Source of the DNA: Hortaea werneckii
Lineage: Eukaryota > Ascomycota > Dothideomycetes > Mycosphaerellales > Teratosphaeriaceae
Direction of reading: 5' to 3'
Assembly (NCBI GenBank): GCA_037044905.1
Contig: JBAOKB010000020.1
Location: 806,001 to 870,000 of the forward strand
Length of the DNA stretch: 64,000 bases
How positions within the stretch are numbered: the first letter of the stretch is position 1; each line of letters opens with the position of its first letter. This document shows positions 30,110-40,597 of this stretch, one piece after another. The notes under the pieces are model-generated. The model was not told the origin of the DNA, searched no databases, and was given only the letters and a program-made list of their open reading frames with translations. Made by a program: the position numbers and the translations under genes.

Positions 30110-30537
30110 AGACAGCCGCACGTCTTACTAGTAGTGGAAGAGTAAGCGCGAACGCGCTTGTAAGGGGGAAATGTGCGTCTTATGAAATCTAGGAATGAAT
30201 GTTCATTATGATGTCGAAGTCTAGAGCCCGTGTTGGGATGGTTTCAATGCCAGTAAGATCACGTTGCCATATCACGCTGTCAAACGTCGGTTTTCTCGTT
30301 CTTGTTGTTGGGGTTTGCCGTTCCTTTCCCTTAGGTACTTTCGCTATACCCAATCCCTAAGCCTCCTATTTCTCTGAGATTCTCTTCAAGTTCGAAGAGA
30401 GGAGAATAAGAGCCAGTTTAGAGGACTGTTCGAACGGCTGAGAAACTGTTCATAAGTTGTGTCTGGCTATATTACATCTTACTGTACTCCAGTCTTTGAT
30501 ACCGTAGTGTCACCCTTCTCCTCCCCTTCCCCCTCCT
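30110..30537. other. Convergent intergenic region
   Basis: 3' flanks of ATG7 (+) and DRN1 (-). No gene seen. Confidence 0.6.
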
Positions 30538-32248
30538 CTACGAACCCAACGAAAAGTCAAAAGGTTTGAAAGCCTCCTTCAACGCCTGCGCGTCCGCCTC
30601 CTCCTCCGCATGCGTCTGCGGACAATCCTTCCAGTGCGCGCGCTGCTGCAAACCTAACAGCTTCCCCATCACGCGACGGGGGAACTGCAGATCGAACCGG
30701 AAGCTCTTGTCAAGCGGCAATACCATTTCCTTGCGGAGGCTTTCCGACCAAATCATGACCTTCAGGAAATCGCCGCTTTCCTCCGCCTGCTCCATCTCCG
30801 CGTGCGACTTGGCAAACTTGGGATACCCCTCGGAGTTCTCCGCCTCGACTTCGAACCCGGCCTCGACGAGGCCGCGCTGGATCAGGTCGATCGGGACGGG
30901 CAGGAATTGCCAGTGCAGGTGCACGCCGGAGGCGCGGCTGATCTCCCATGTGACTGCGCCGAGTTGTGCGTGGCCTTCGGCGTTTTTGGATCGCGTCGCT
31001 ACCATGGTCTCCAGCGCGCCTTTGTACCGCTGCATCTCGGTCACGCAGGCCTGGCGGGCTTCCTCGTCGCTGATGGCGGACATGGTGGGCGCGTGCTCGA
31101 GGGGGATGATCAGGACGTGGCCCGGGAAGCCGAGGGTTGGGAAGGTCGCGTTGGTGGTGAGGGGACCTTTGGAGGTGGCCAGGTAGGCGTTGTCGCCGAT
31201 CGAGGCGATCATGTGCGTCGCGCAGTACCGGTTCGAGAGGCAGAAGTAGCACTCGCTCGGCTGCGGTGGGGGCTGGAACTTCTTGCGCTTCCCGCCGCGG
31301 TGGTGGCCACGGTCGTGGGCCGTATCGCCGTTGCCGTTGGAGAAGCGGAAGCTGTTGAATTCGCTCTCCTGCGTCTCCAGCTTACGCTTGCGGTTGGTGG
31401 CGACCAGGAACGGGGATGCGGTCGTGCCTTCTGGAAGCTGGTTGGGAGGTGGCGCCGAGGGCTCGAGGTTGAAGGCGTAGATCCATTTGTCCTTGCCGGC
31501 TTTGCTGTACGGCGCAAGGCTGATGAATCGGGTGATTGATCGAGGAGCCGGACCGTTGTGGAAGTATGGCTCGCGTTCGTAGTAATGCTCAGACGTGGAG
31601 AAATGGTAACGTGGCTTGATCGCGGTGCAGAGATCAGACAAGCCTTTCACGCCTTCTTGCGCCTCCCCTCGGTACTTGGTGCGCGCGCCATCTTGGATAT
31701 CGCTGGGCCATGCGCTCGTGACCAGGAGATCGGCGTCCGTTAAATCCTTTGCCACATTTGCAATGTCGGCGTCGTTGTAAGCCGCTGCATACAGACTCAT
31801 CGCGTCGTCAACGCTCTCCACATGTGAGCCGCCTAATGAGACCACTCTAAAGCCTTCCACCGTCTTGATGGAGACCTTGCGACCTAGAGCGGTTAGGTTT
31901 TCGCACAACTGACCCTCATTACTCTCGAGCTTCTCAACTACACTTGATGGTAACTCCCGAGGCCCGATAGCGAAGTAGGTCGGCAGAGGAACTTCGATCT
32001 CCCCTCTGATAAGTTTTGCAGTCTGTTCGTTTTCCTCGTCGGTTGCCGTAGCAGGGTCCGCGAAAAGATTGCCAGCGATGATGGCAAAAGCGAAGTTCTG
32101 CTTCTTCTGAAGCGCAGCTAGCTTGGTGAAGACATCGAATTTGCCGTCGACGTCGCCGATCACCACTCTGTAAGTCTTGTTAGTCTGCATCCTGATATGT
32201 TGGTCGGTCAGTGTTGGAGGTCGAGTCTACTGACAATTTTGAGGCCAT
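30538..32248 (-). CDS. DRN1: CwfJ-family protein Drn1/CWF19L1 (lariat debranching cofactor)
   Basis: Two exons, 32235-32248 (14 nt) and 30538-32167, are separated by a 67-bp intron with GTCAGT, CTAAC branch and TTACAG acceptor, giving 547 residues. Splicing produces MASKLVVIGDVDGKFDVFTKLAALQ, the expected family N-terminus. The in-frame ATG at 32190 would instead give MQTNKTYRV, which is intron sequence. The N-terminal half is a metallophosphatase-like fold (GDVDG, IAGNLF). The C-terminal half has CwfJ_C_1 with CYFCLSN and the HIT-like GHVLIIPLEHAPTM, and CwfJ_C_2 with QFPRRVMGKLLGL. Drn1 works with Dbr1 on intron lariats in yeast. A Lys/Arg-rich linker (KRKLET..GGKRKKF) may be nuclear localising. 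It is divergent from UTP20. Confidence 0.92.
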
Positions 32249-32762
32249 TATCTGAGTTTCTGATCAGACAGCAAGACACATGTGAACGAGCACATGCAAC
32301 GCGATGCTGCGAGAGTGGTGTATGAAGGCCCGTGAAGAAGTGACACTTGATGCCTTGCTAATGATCGAGATACGGTAAGATAGCGATTCCAAGTCGACGG
32401 GAAAATTGGTTACTCGAGTCCGGTTGACGCACAGTGATCAAGCAATGGATTTGCACAACCTGCAAAGTAGAGTCATTGATGAACTGACACGGAACTACTT
32501 AGGTGTTAATGTAAAATCTTCGAATAAAATGGCCAACCTCGCCAGCCAATGCTCCCAGAGATTTCGGTAGGCTGTAAGATACTGTACTGTAGAGCGGTGG
32601 TGCAGCCCTAGTGCCACCGGCAGCACGGGGCGCACGCAGTAGCGTTTGATGCTACGGACCGCCCCCGCAATCTATCCGCTGATTGACTTTCTTGAACATT
32701 TTCTTGATTGCGCCGACTTGGGACGACAACGGCGTCAACTACTTCGGCGGAGGAATGTAGCA
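32249..32762. promoter_or_regulatory. Shared divergent promoter, DRN1 / UTP20
   Basis: 514 bp lie between divergent starts. The plus-strand frame is open from ATG 32649, but the stretch to 32762 looks like leader. No clear TATA. Confidence 0.55.
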
Positions 32763-35700
32763 ATGGCCCCCTCTTCCAAATCGAAGGCTGGGAAGCCTTC
32801 CAAGGTGGTGAAGCCGAAGAAGAGCAACCGGAAACCTACTGTCACGACCAAAAACCATCGCTACCAATCCTTTTCCGAGCGCATCGCAAAGCTCAAGATC
32901 GACCCCATCCGCCGGAGACGAGCAGTGGAAGAGCGCGAGGAACTTTCAGAAGAGACCGACACATACTTTGGAAGATCGTTGCAAGAATGGCGGGATCTCA
33001 ATCTGTCGACCACCTTCACCACCTTCTCGCGGGAAGTAGGTCCTCTTTGCGACAACCTCCCGGTCCTGCTGCACAACGAGACCAAGATCATGGATCTACT
33101 GGTCGCATATATCGAGCGCGCAGATGCTCTCGCCATGGAGCCGCTGTTGAGCTTGATGTCCCATTTTGCCCATGACCTGGATACGCGGTTCGAGAAGCAT
33201 TTCGAGCGAGCGGTGGCTACCATCACCGCTGTTGCGGCAAAGCACCCAGATCCTGCAGTGGTAGAGTGGAGCTTTACATGTCTGGCCTGGCTTTACAAAT
33301 ACCTGTCGAGATTGCTAGCGCCGGATCTTCGCCCTCTGTATAACCTGATGGCCCCATATCTGGGTAAAGAGCAGCAGAAATCTTTCGTCATTCGCTTTGC
33401 GGCCGAATCTCTCAGCTTCCTCGTGAGAAAGACGGCGGCCACATATGAGCGCGATGAGGCGCCCTTAGACAAGATCGTGTCACACATTCTGCAAGATTGT
33501 TTGGACTCAAGGGAACAACGCTCAGCAGACCTCTACAGGCAGGGTGTCATGACTTTGATGACAGACGCCATCCAAGGAGTGCAGACAAATCTGCACACGA
33601 GCGGCCAGTACGTTGCACGCTCCCTTATCAAGGCTGTCGATAGCCTAGGCGCGGACAAGGATATTGTCGCAAGAGACGTTGTCCTTGGTGTACTGACCAG
33701 TCTGATCCATCATACCACGGCTGCCACATTCGAACCCATTTTCCAAATCATCATCGAACGCTGCACAAACGATACCGGGGCTAGCTCCGGATCTGGAGGG
33801 TTCGCAAGTGCTCTACTTTTTACGGTCGTGTCTGTACGGAAGGGTACCAGGGTGTCGAGTTGGAAGGCGGTTATGGAAGCAATCAAGAACCTTGTCGATC
33901 AAAAGTATCCAGCCGCTGGCCCTACAGATGACTTTAAACAACAGCTCATGAGTGTTGCGGCCGTCTCCCTTCAGACGGCCACTATTGACGCTGTTTTGCC
34001 CAACCTAAGGCTAATAGAGACTTTCCGGAAAGGAGCATGGTCGGGGATGTTCTTGCGATTCTGCGACGCATTTGCAAGGTTCGGAGAGGAGCGTTTTCGA
34101 GCTTTCTGCTTACCGCAGTTGCAGGCCTTTGTTTCGCAAAGTTGGGACGGTCACCTGGATGAGCTCTGCTTGCTCCTACCCGGACTGGAGAGCATTGGTG
34201 TTAGTGTCCAGCTAACTGCTCCTAAGGGAATGGCGGAGCTTGTAATAAAGCAGTTGGACGCTTTGAACGAATCATGTGACGAGTCAACCTTGGCGGCTAT
34301 CAACTCAACGCTGCTTGCTCTGCCCCATTTGAAGATCGACTTGTCACTATCAAAGAAGATTGAGTCATCTCTCCACGCTGCCGTCCGTTCAGCCCTCATT
34401 AACAAGACAGAAACGTCTATTCAATTTCGTCGGCTAGCCCTTGGTGTTTGTCTGCAACGCCTCTTAGGCATGCCTGGCCGCACAGAGGACTTGCGCGAAT
34501 TCTGGCCAGCACTATGCCGAGCTAGCAAGGACCTCTACACCAGTTCCAGCTTTTGGACGAATCTGGTTGAATTCTGCAAGGCAATTGCACCAGCGCAGTC
34601 TGAAGGGCCACACATCGATGTTCTGCAAGAGTCGCTTGTCTCCGCACTAGCTACACCATCACATAACGTTCGAGAATCTGCGTTAGATCTCATGCAACTT
34701 CTATACAAGATGAAGGACATGCCGATGCCTGAAGCACTGGCCACAGCCATAACGATCGAATCAACCCCTGTCAACATCGAGACGAGCCGTGGCATATCAA
34801 TGAACATCAGAAAATTGATACCTTGCTTTGCTGAGGTAGCGGATGATGCTCTGATGCAGAAGGCTATTCCTACGTACTGCTTTGGCTTGCTTCATTTGAA
34901 ATTGGCGCAAGCGTGGGAAGACGCGATCAACACGCTTCGTGAGCTGTGCAAGACTACCGCGGGCGAAGAAACAACCGTTGAAGTCGCCGAGTCATGGTTG
35001 GAAGGGGTGCCAGACAACCTTGCAGAGGAGAATACGGCGACCCCCGTAACGGTCGAAACACAGGGTTTCAACGTCGTCTCCGACTTTGAGTGTCCCAACC
35101 TTCTTAAGTTGTCCACTATCAGCGAGCAGGTGTTCAAGGATGCATCGAGCGGATACATGTCGGCAGAGCAGCAACTTCAAAAAGACACTAGACCAACGGC
35201 GGCATTCACCTCCGACTCAAGAGCTCAGGCCCTTAGGGTCCTGGACAAGATCCCCAACCTCGCCGAGAAACGTTCTCGCATGCTAGTACCTGTTCTACTT
35301 CGGTGGGCAGGGTCTGACGAGGCCGCGGAAGAGGACACAGACAGGGACTTGAAATACAGATGGTCGCGCAAAGATCAAAAGGCCATGCTGGGCATCTTTG
35401 CAAAATTCGTCAACCCGAAAGTTCTGTACAAATCGGCGGAGGTGTATCAAGCACTCCTGCGACTCTGCGCCAATGGCGATGTGGAGATTCAGCAATCTGC
35501 ACTGAAAGCCATCTTTGCCTGGAAAGATAAGTCCATCAACAGGTACGAGGAGCACTTGACAAATCTACTGGACGAAGCTCGCTTTCGCGATGAGATATCT
35601 GTGTTCCTCCAAGAAGGCTCGGAGGATGAGTCTGTCCGCCCAGCAGACCAGCCCCATCTCATGCCGGTCTTGCTGAGACTGCTGTATGGACGAGCAGTCG

Positions 35701-38700
35701 CCGGTGGGAAACACGGCCAAGGGTCCCGCAGGAAAGCCATCTTTGTGGCTCTGTCTCGATTTGGCGAAAACGTCACGAAGATGTTCGTTGACATCTCAAT
35801 GGGTGCAGTCGGGGAGGGCGACCTTTCAGCTGCCCCCAATGCGCCACCCCGGCAGCAGGTTGGCATGCTGAACATGCTGAATGATCTTCTAGAAGTTCTT
35901 GGTCCAGATCTCGCACCCAGTGGCCAAGAGATCTTGCGGGGTGTGTTGCGCTGCACAATTACTGCGTCAAGGCAATTGGAAAGTAGCACACAAGGACAAG
36001 AACCGGAACAAGCCTCGCTACTTCGCACGATTCGCCAATCAGGCTTCCAATGTCTTGTACATATCTTCACTGCTATGCAGGAATCTGACTTCTCAGACGA
36101 GGCACGCCACATCAGTTCCGAGCTGGTGAAGCCTCGTCTGAAGAATTTTGCCGTGGAGAATACACAGTCAGTCTCTGGTATGCTTCGGCTATTCGCAACT
36201 TGGAGTGCATCGCCAAGGACAGCTTCATATCTTGCTTTGGACAGCGGCTCTGCTTTGTCTGCGGTGGCAGAATTGCTCGGTCATCCCAGCGCCAAGGACG
36301 ATGTAAAATTGTTTGTCCTGCAGGAAATCTTAGACAAATTACTGGAAGATGGTCAAGGTGAAGCTGTCATTGAACCGCACGTTACGGCATTTGTGAAAAG
36401 CATCGGCGCTATACTGGCTCAACAACCTTCGAAGGTCGTGCTCGATGCCAGCGTCGTTTCCATTTCCAAGCTTGCTGAGCACGTCACAGACGCCGGCGAG
36501 GCACAAGACCTCATCAACGTCTCCAGCGAATTGTTGGCAAGGCCAAGCAAAATCGTGTCCCCTCGCACCAAGACCGGTCTACTACATACGCTGTTACCAC
36601 TTTTGAGCTTGGTCAAGACGGACACCAACGGCCCATTATTTGAAGCTGTCTGTGGCCTATTCTCGCGCATGAGAGACCCGAGCAGCAGAGTACTCCTCGC
36701 AGACGTCTTCGTGCGGCTCTGCAGGGATGACAAGTCTCTCGAGGACACAGCAGTGATTTGTCGACAAATGAACGCCCACAACGTGTTCACCGAAGAACCC
36801 GAACACGAAGAACGCGAACGTGGGTTCACCGCGGTTTACGAAAGGTGCAAGGTATTCACGGCCCGGCAGTGGCTCCCTATTGTTCACAACTGCATGTTCT
36901 ACATTCGTGATGCGGAAGATCTCGTGAACAGGTCAAGCGCTTCACAAGCCCTCGAACGCTTCGTTGACGCTACCGCCGAGCACACCGAGACACACTTGCC
37001 GCTCGTATCCCAGGTGCTGTTGCCTGGTCTTGAGCAGGGAATGCAGTCTCCAACAGAGCTTGTCCGGGCTGAGTACTTACGCCTGCTTGGGTGCGTGGTG
37101 GAGAAGCTACCAGACTGGAAGTCTGTCAACGATATGAGATGTCTCACCGCCGGCGGGGACGATGAGGCTTCTGTCTTCATGAACGTGTTGCACATTCAAC
37201 AGCATCGACGCCTTCGAGCTCTCCGGCGCCTGGCTGAAGAAGCACCGGCGATCAGCTCAAGTAACGTGACAAAGTACTTCCTCCCTCTGCTTGAACATTT
37301 CGTGTTCGATGCAGCGCCTGGAGACGCCGGCAGAACTCTTGCGGACCAGACTGTCGCTACCGTCGGCTCCCTCGCTAAGTGTTTGACATGGTCGGCTTTC
37401 CGGGCTACCTTTAAGCGATACATAGGCTACATCAAGACGAAGGAAGATCTGGAGAAGACCGTGCTCAGGTTATTGGGCGTGCTCACAGATGCGCTGGCCG
37501 CTGCCCCGAATGCTGAGATTCCTGAGCAAGAGGGAACTCCCAACAGCAAGCCCCAGATCATTACTAAGGAGTTTCTGCCGCCTCTCATGGAGTACTTGCA
37601 TCATAAGGATGAGTCAACTGTTGATCGCCGAATGCCTGTCGCTGTCACTGTGGTGAAGCTCCTCCAGCTCCTCCCCGAGAGTGAGATGTCGCAGAGGCTT
37701 CCTGCCGTGCTGACTGACGTTTCGCATGTCCTCCGAAGTCGCAGCCAGGAAGCACGCGATCAGACTCGCAAGACAGTGGCTGCTATCTTCGCTTTGATTG
37801 GGCCGTCGTACTTGGGCTTCATCATCAAAGAACTGCGCAGCGCTCTTCAGAGGGGCTATCAGTTGCATGTTCTGTCATTCACAGTACACTCTCTACTTGT
37901 CAACGCGGCTGAAGTATGTCAGCCGGGCGATCTTGACGATTGCCTGCCCGACGTCACAGCAATCATCATGGACGACATCTTCGGCGTTACTGGACAAGAG
38001 AAAGACGCCGAAGAGTACAAGAGCAGTATGAAGGAAGTCAAGAGCAGCAAGAGCTTCGACACTATGGAGTTGCTTGCACGCATCACCCCTGTCAATAAAC
38101 TTGGTCTGCTTCTTCAACCACTCCGCGCTCTGCTCAGTGAGAAGCTCGACACGAAAATGATCAAGAAAGCAGATGACTTATTGACAAGGTTGCGCAAGGG
38201 TGTCGACCAAAACCCGGCAGCTGACAGCAGAAACATGCTTGTCTTTTGTCACGAGATCGTGAGGCAAGTCTATGCTGACGAGCATGCTCCACCGCAGACG
38301 AATGGACAGGTTCCGGACTTTCGCGTGCGCAAATACCTAATTCAGATGGAGGCTGCCAGCAAGTCGAAGACGAAAGGTGCAACTTCAACGCACATCTTCA
38401 AACTGGCTACTTTTGCCTTCAATCTCTGTCGCAAGGTCATCCGCAGGTATGATGATCTGATGACGCCGTCCAACATGGCTGGTTTCCTTCCACTTGCTGG
38501 CGATGCTCTCATCCAGGGACAGGAGGAAGTCAAGCTTAGTGCCATCAGACTGCTCGCAACATTGATGAGGCTTCCAATCGCAGAGCTGGATCGCAATGCT
38601 TCTGTCTACGTCAAGGAATCAGTCGCTCTCATCAAATCTGCCACGAGCATGACGACCGATTCTGCAAAGGCTTCTCTGGAACTTGTGACAGCTGTGCTAC

Positions 38701-40337
38701 GCGAGAAGAGAACCGTGACTGTCAGAGAATCAGACATCGCTACGATATTCAAAGCCCTTAAGACGGACATTGACGAGCCTGATCGGCAAGGCATTATCTA
38801 TAAGTTCTTGCGTGCCGTGCTTGGTCGCAAGATTGTGATCACCGAGGTGTACGAGACCATGGACGAAGTGGGCAAGGTAATGGTGACGAATCCTGACCGC
38901 ACAGTCCGCGAGAGCGCAAGAAGCACTTACTCGCAGTTCGTGATGGATTACCCTCAGGGCAAGGACAGATGGAGCAAGCAAGCTGCGTTCATGGTGGAGA
39001 ACTTGCGTTATCAAAACCCGTCTGGGCGGCAGAGCGTGATGGAGCTGCTACATCAGCTGCTGACCAAGATTTCCGACGAGGTCTTTGATCAATTGGCATT
39101 CACTTTCTTCGTGGCACTGGTTCCTGTGCAAGTCAGCGACACTGATCCGTCATGCCGGCAAATGGGCGGCATCCTCATCACCAAGATTTTTGAACGAGCG
39201 GATGAGGAGCAACTGAAGGGCTTCCTGAATCTGATGGAGAAGTGGCTCGCCAATGATAAGAAACCAATGATCCAGGTCGCATCTTTACAATGCTGGTCGA
39301 TATACTTACGTTCGAAGGACGTGCCTCCCAAACGACGAAATGGACTGCGAGACAATTTTGTGGAGCTTTTCACCAGCGATACCGTGGCAGTTGGACCTCA
39401 GCTCCTGCAAGCCATGCTCAATACCTTTGCCGTCATGATCGAGACAGTACCAGATACCGCCTTTGCGCGTGAATCTGCTCCAATCTGGGAAAATATCCAT
39501 CAGTGTCTCGGTGCGTCTAGCGTCGACATAGCGCTGGCGGCCGCACAACTCGTCGGGTCATATTACTCGCATCTTGCAAGCAGTACATCCAAGACAAGCC
39601 AAGGCCTTGCTGCTCTCCCCATCAAGGGTTCCGGCGGTCTCGAACTCGATGCGGACATGTTAAGGCAGGCCTGCAAGACCAGCTTGCGAGGCTTGATGAA
39701 CAGCTCGCTTGAGACTTCTGAGGACTTGGTGGCGCAGACGGTCCGCAACATCGTCTTCGTCGGCCGCTGCTTCGCTGCTAATGGTATGCGATGGCGTGAC
39801 GAAGCAGAGGAAGATGAGTCCGATGCCGAGGAAGAGGTCCAAGAGGAGGAAGATGCTCGTGTGCAAAAGCGAGGTTCTTCGGCGCTAGCTTTCCTCCTGA
39901 ACCGCCTCTCATACGTCCTTCGTCAGACGACCTTTTCTACGGTCGCGCGCACGGCAGCTCTCCAGGCACAGGCAGCTCTGATCAACCAACTCGACTCGAT
40001 CCCCAACCTTCAATCCGTCCTACGTCCTCTGTACACCTTGACGGACCCGTCGATCCCCCAGCCACCGGGAGACGCGCATCGTAGCCTTTCAGACAAGGCT
40101 CGCGAACTGCTTGATCTGATCCAGAAGAAGCTCGGTGCGGAGGCGTATGTGACTGCACTAGGTGAGACGCGCAAGGAAGTCAAGGCTAGGCGGGAGGAGC
40201 GGAGGCAGAAGCGCAAGATTGAAGCTGTAAGTGCGCCGGAGCGGTTAGCCAAGGAGAAGAAGCGGAAGCACGAAGGCGCGAGAGCGAAGAAGAAGGCGGT
40301 CAATGCTGAGATGAGGGGACGGAGAAGAGGGTGGTAG
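32763..40337 (+). CDS. UTP20: U3 snoRNP/SSU processome protein Utp20
   Basis: One uninterrupted exon of 7,575 bp encodes 2,524 residues, matching the usual about 2,500. Utp20 is a giant HEAT-repeat scaffold of the 90S/SSU processome needed for 18S rRNA maturation in the nucleolus. The N-terminus is basic (SKSKAGKPSKVVKPKKSNRKP), followed by the conserved NHRYQSFSERIAKLKIDPIRRRR and LQEWRDLN. The body is a continuous array of amphipathic helix pairs. Characteristic late blocks are DRWSKQAAFMVENLRYQNPSGRQSVMELLH and the DUP/DRIM-type domain near RPLYTLTDPSIPQPPGD. The tail is highly basic (REERRQKRK, KEKKRKHEGARAKKKA). I start at ATG 32763 because the conserved basic region begins there; ATG 32649 would add 38 residues of unlikely sequence. 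An intron-free gene of this length is notable among intron-bearing neighbours. Confidence 0.96.
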   Translation: MAPSSKSKAGKPSKVVKPKKSNRKPTVTTKNHRYQSFSERIAKLKIDPIRRRRAVEEREELSEETDTYFGRSLQEWRDLNLSTTFTTFSREVGPLCDNLPVLLHNETKIMDLLVAYIERADALAMEPLLSLMSHFAHDLDTRFEKHFERAVATITAVAAKHPDPAVVEWSFTCLAWLYKYLSRLLAPDLRPLYNLMAPYLGKEQQKSFVIRFAAESLSFLVRKTAATYERDEAPLDKIVSHILQDCLDSREQRSADLYRQGVMTLMTDAIQGVQTNLHTSGQYVARSLIKAVDSLGADKDIVARDVVLGVLTSLIHHTTAATFEPIFQIIIERCTNDTGASSGSGGFASALLFTVVSVRKGTRVSSWKAVMEAIKNLVDQKYPAAGPTDDFKQQLMSVAAVSLQTATIDAVLPNLRLIETFRKGAWSGMFLRFCDAFARFGEERFRAFCLPQLQAFVSQSWDGHLDELCLLLPGLESIGVSVQLTAPKGMAELVIKQLDALNESCDESTLAAINSTLLALPHLKIDLSLSKKIESSLHAAVRSALINKTETSIQFRRLALGVCLQRLLGMPGRTEDLREFWPALCRASKDLYTSSSFWTNLVEFCKAIAPAQSEGPHIDVLQESLVSALATPSHNVRESALDLMQLLYKMKDMPMPEALATAITIESTPVNIETSRGISMNIRKLIPCFAEVADDALMQKAIPTYCFGLLHLKLAQAWEDAINTLRELCKTTAGEETTVEVAESWLEGVPDNLAEENTATPVTVETQGFNVVSDFECPNLLKLSTISEQVFKDASSGYMSAEQQLQKDTRPTAAFTSDSRAQALRVLDKIPNLAEKRSRMLVPVLLRWAGSDEAAEEDTDRDLKYRWSRKDQKAMLGIFAKFVNPKVLYKSAEVYQALLRLCANGDVEIQQSALKAIFAWKDKSINRYEEHLTNLLDEARFRDEISVFLQEGSEDESVRPADQPHLMPVLLRLLYGRAVAGGKHGQGSRRKAIFVALSRFGENVTKMFVDISMGAVGEGDLSAAPNAPPRQQVGMLNMLNDLLEVLGPDLAPSGQEILRGVLRCTITASRQLESSTQGQEPEQASLLRTIRQSGFQCLVHIFTAMQESDFSDEARHISSELVKPRLKNFAVENTQSVSGMLRLFATWSASPRTASYLALDSGSALSAVAELLGHPSAKDDVKLFVLQEILDKLLEDGQGEAVIEPHVTAFVKSIGAILAQQPSKVVLDASVVSISKLAEHVTDAGEAQDLINVSSELLARPSKIVSPRTKTGLLHTLLPLLSLVKTDTNGPLFEAVCGLFSRMRDPSSRVLLADVFVRLCRDDKSLEDTAVICRQMNAHNVFTEEPEHEERERGFTAVYERCKVFTARQWLPIVHNCMFYIRDAEDLVNRSSASQALERFVDATAEHTETHLPLVSQVLLPGLEQGMQSPTELVRAEYLRLLGCVVEKLPDWKSVNDMRCLTAGGDDEASVFMNVLHIQQHRRLRALRRLAEEAPAISSSNVTKYFLPLLEHFVFDAAPGDAGRTLADQTVATVGSLAKCLTWSAFRATFKRYIGYIKTKEDLEKTVLRLLGVLTDALAAAPNAEIPEQEGTPNSKPQIITKEFLPPLMEYLHHKDESTVDRRMPVAVTVVKLLQLLPESEMSQRLPAVLTDVSHVLRSRSQEARDQTRKTVAAIFALIGPSYLGFIIKELRSALQRGYQLHVLSFTVHSLLVNAAEVCQPGDLDDCLPDVTAIIMDDIFGVTGQEKDAEEYKSSMKEVKSSKSFDTMELLARITPVNKLGLLLQPLRALLSEKLDTKMIKKADDLLTRLRKGVDQNPAADSRNMLVFCHEIVRQVYADEHAPPQTNGQVPDFRVRKYLIQMEAASKSKTKGATSTHIFKLATFAFNLCRKVIRRYDDLMTPSNMAGFLPLAGDALIQGQEEVKLSAIRLLATLMRLPIAELDRNASVYVKESVALIKSATSMTTDSAKASLELVTAVLREKRTVTVRESDIATIFKALKTDIDEPDRQGIIYKFLRAVLGRKIVITEVYETMDEVGKVMVTNPDRTVRESARSTYSQFVMDYPQGKDRWSKQAAFMVENLRYQNPSGRQSVMELLHQLLTKISDEVFDQLAFTFFVALVPVQVSDTDPSCRQMGGILITKIFERADEEQLKGFLNLMEKWLANDKKPMIQVASLQCWSIYLRSKDVPPKRRNGLRDNFVELFTSDTVAVGPQLLQAMLNTFAVMIETVPDTAFARESAPIWENIHQCLGASSVDIALAAAQLVGSYYSHLASSTSKTSQGLAALPIKGSGGLELDADMLRQACKTSLRGLMNSSLETSEDLVAQTVRNIVFVGRCFAANGMRWRDEAEEDESDAEEEVQEEEDARVQKRGSSALAFLLNRLSYVLRQTTFSTVARTAALQAQAALINQLDSIPNLQSVLRPLYTLTDPSIPQPPGDAHRSLSDKARELLDLIQKKLGAEAYVTALGETRKEVKARREERRQKRKIEAVSAPERLAKEKKRKHEGARAKKKAVNAEMRGRRRGW

Positions 40338-40597
40338 AAAGTATATGGATCGAGGTCGTTGAGCGTGAGTCGATTTATTGTAAACATAAGACTGGAAGAG
40401 GCGCTTGAAATGCATAGCGTGACGGGCATCGAATGGCGTTATCCGGATTGCTAGTTTTGTCAAATGCATTGGGATGGGAGCGTTCAAAAGCATTTTCGTA
40501 AGAGGGATACCCGACCCGTGTAGAGATTACACACGAGGTGCAGGCGAGCAGTTGGAATTTAAAGCTCACTTTAGACATGTATCTATACAACCTCAAA
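40338..40597. other. Convergent intergenic region
   Basis: 260 bp 3' flanks of UTP20 (+) and the pseudouridine enzyme gene (-). Confidence 0.6.

Noticed and set aside
30802..31539. 245-codon plus-strand frame
   Set aside because: Antisense shadow of DRN1, whose domain content is clear.
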